From NCBI RefSeq assembly GCF_000003815.2, contig NC_049992.1:7308460-7338897 (forward strand): a stretch of 30,438 nt of DNA, in the 5' to 3' direction. Each line of letters starts with the position of its first letter. Position 1 is the first letter of the stretch. A model generated the notes under the pieces. The model had not been told where the DNA came from and did no database searches. It worked only from the letters and a program-made list of their open reading frames with translations. Shown here piece after piece: positions 30,024 through 30,438 of the stretch. Made by a program: the position numbers and the translations under genes. This DNA is from Branchiostoma floridae (lineage: Eukaryota > Chordata > Leptocardii > Amphioxiformes > Branchiostomatidae).

Positions 30024-30098
30024 CTGGAGATTCCGAATGCGTGAACGTTTCTGCTGATATTAAAGATATATCAACAGAAACGCATTCGAAGTCTCTAG
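30024..30098. repeat. Imperfect inverted repeat (about 35-bp arms)
   Basis: TGGAGATTCCGAATGCGT and TTTCTGCTGATAT on the left pair with ATATATCAACAGAAA and ACGCATTCGAAGTCTCTAG on the right, with a 5-nt GAACG insertion in the left arm and a TAAAG loop. It lies about 50 bp upstream of the exon at 29908-29976 on the minus strand, in presumed intron. Confidence 0.75.
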
Positions 30099-30438
30099 AG
30101 CTATGTTTCAAGACTTAGCGTATCAAAATATGTTTTATCATTTCACATGGCTTTTGGATTAATTTGTACATTGCATAGCATGCACATACTGGTGAGAACT
30201 ATAAACGGAACCGAAATGTCCTGATACCAAGTTGATTAATTTTGATTAAGAAGTTCACGACCTCGTCCAGAAAAAAGGTGAACAACTCAACTGGCAGAGT
30301 GATAAACTATGAAGCCTGCTAAGAAAAAATAATCAAATTATGTGATACCAGTAATACTAGTGAGAGAGATGGGCACAAAACACGGAGATCAGAACGCATC
30401 TGTGGCGACAGGAATTCTAGGTAATATGTCAAAGGTAA
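30099..30438. other. Right edge, no feature seen
   Basis: AT-rich DNA without exon, repeat or regulatory signal that I can support. Confidence 0.4.

Noticed and set aside
1-30438. Searched by eye for a CRISPR array, phage or bacterial defence genes, and endogenous viral genes.
   Set aside because: Nothing of the kind was seen; repeats here are eukaryotic MITEs, a SINE and simple sequence.

Overview
The window looks like lancelet (amphioxus, Branchiostoma-type) nuclear DNA. The grounds are an intronless leucine-rich-repeat/Ig-like membrane receptor of the kind massively expanded in lancelets, AT-leaning spacer DNA with no bacterial operon structure, very many short inverted-repeat (MITE-like) elements, a tRNA-type SINE remnant, long (CA)n tracts and two assembly gaps (N runs). 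Species assignment is inference; no search was run.

Only one gene is beyond reasonable doubt: 22857-25265 on the minus strand, an 802-residue single-exon type I membrane protein. It has a signal peptide, six LRRs plus a degenerate cap, a degenerate Ig-like domain, one membrane span and a cytoplasmic tail. The tail carries a tyrosine motif pair that fits the ITAM consensus at the upper spacing limit. An exact ISRE (IRF-site) core lies about 45 bp before its start codon.

At the right edge (29229-29976, minus) two in-phase coding exons are well supported by codon use and splice sites. They appear to be part of a multi-exon membrane-protein gene continuing beyond the window. A third possible exon (28440-28550) runs into the second gap. 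The intron between the two good exons holds a roughly 315-bp degenerate tandem array whose unit combines an E-box (CACGTGAC) with a CRE-like TGACGTA.

On the plus strand there are weaker exon-like intervals at 6387-6512, 8583-8676 and 18349-18581. The first two are phase-compatible. All need transcript evidence.

The rest (about 85 percent) is intergenic or intronic DNA built largely of repeats. Layout from left: 0.6-1.1 kb, three foldback elements in a row; 3.2-4.6 kb, a dispersed repeat, a perfect hairpin and a local duplication; 7.2-8.9 kb, four more inverted-repeat elements; 10.5-11.8 kb, two MITEs; 13.1-14.3 kb, SINE remnant and (CA)n tracts; 14.8-15.9 kb, a large palindromic element and a second foldback; 17.9-18.6 kb, a MITE and a coding-like island; 20.1-21.5 kb, a diverged duplication; 22.0 kb, gap; 22.9-25.3 kb, the receptor; 25.8-28.1 kb, a direct duplication flanking a 440-bp element and other repeats; 28.3 kb, gap; 28.4-30.1 kb, the partial gene. 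One MITE family (TIR beginning TAGCCTCTACCAGGCTCC) is present in four places and leaves 9-bp target duplications.
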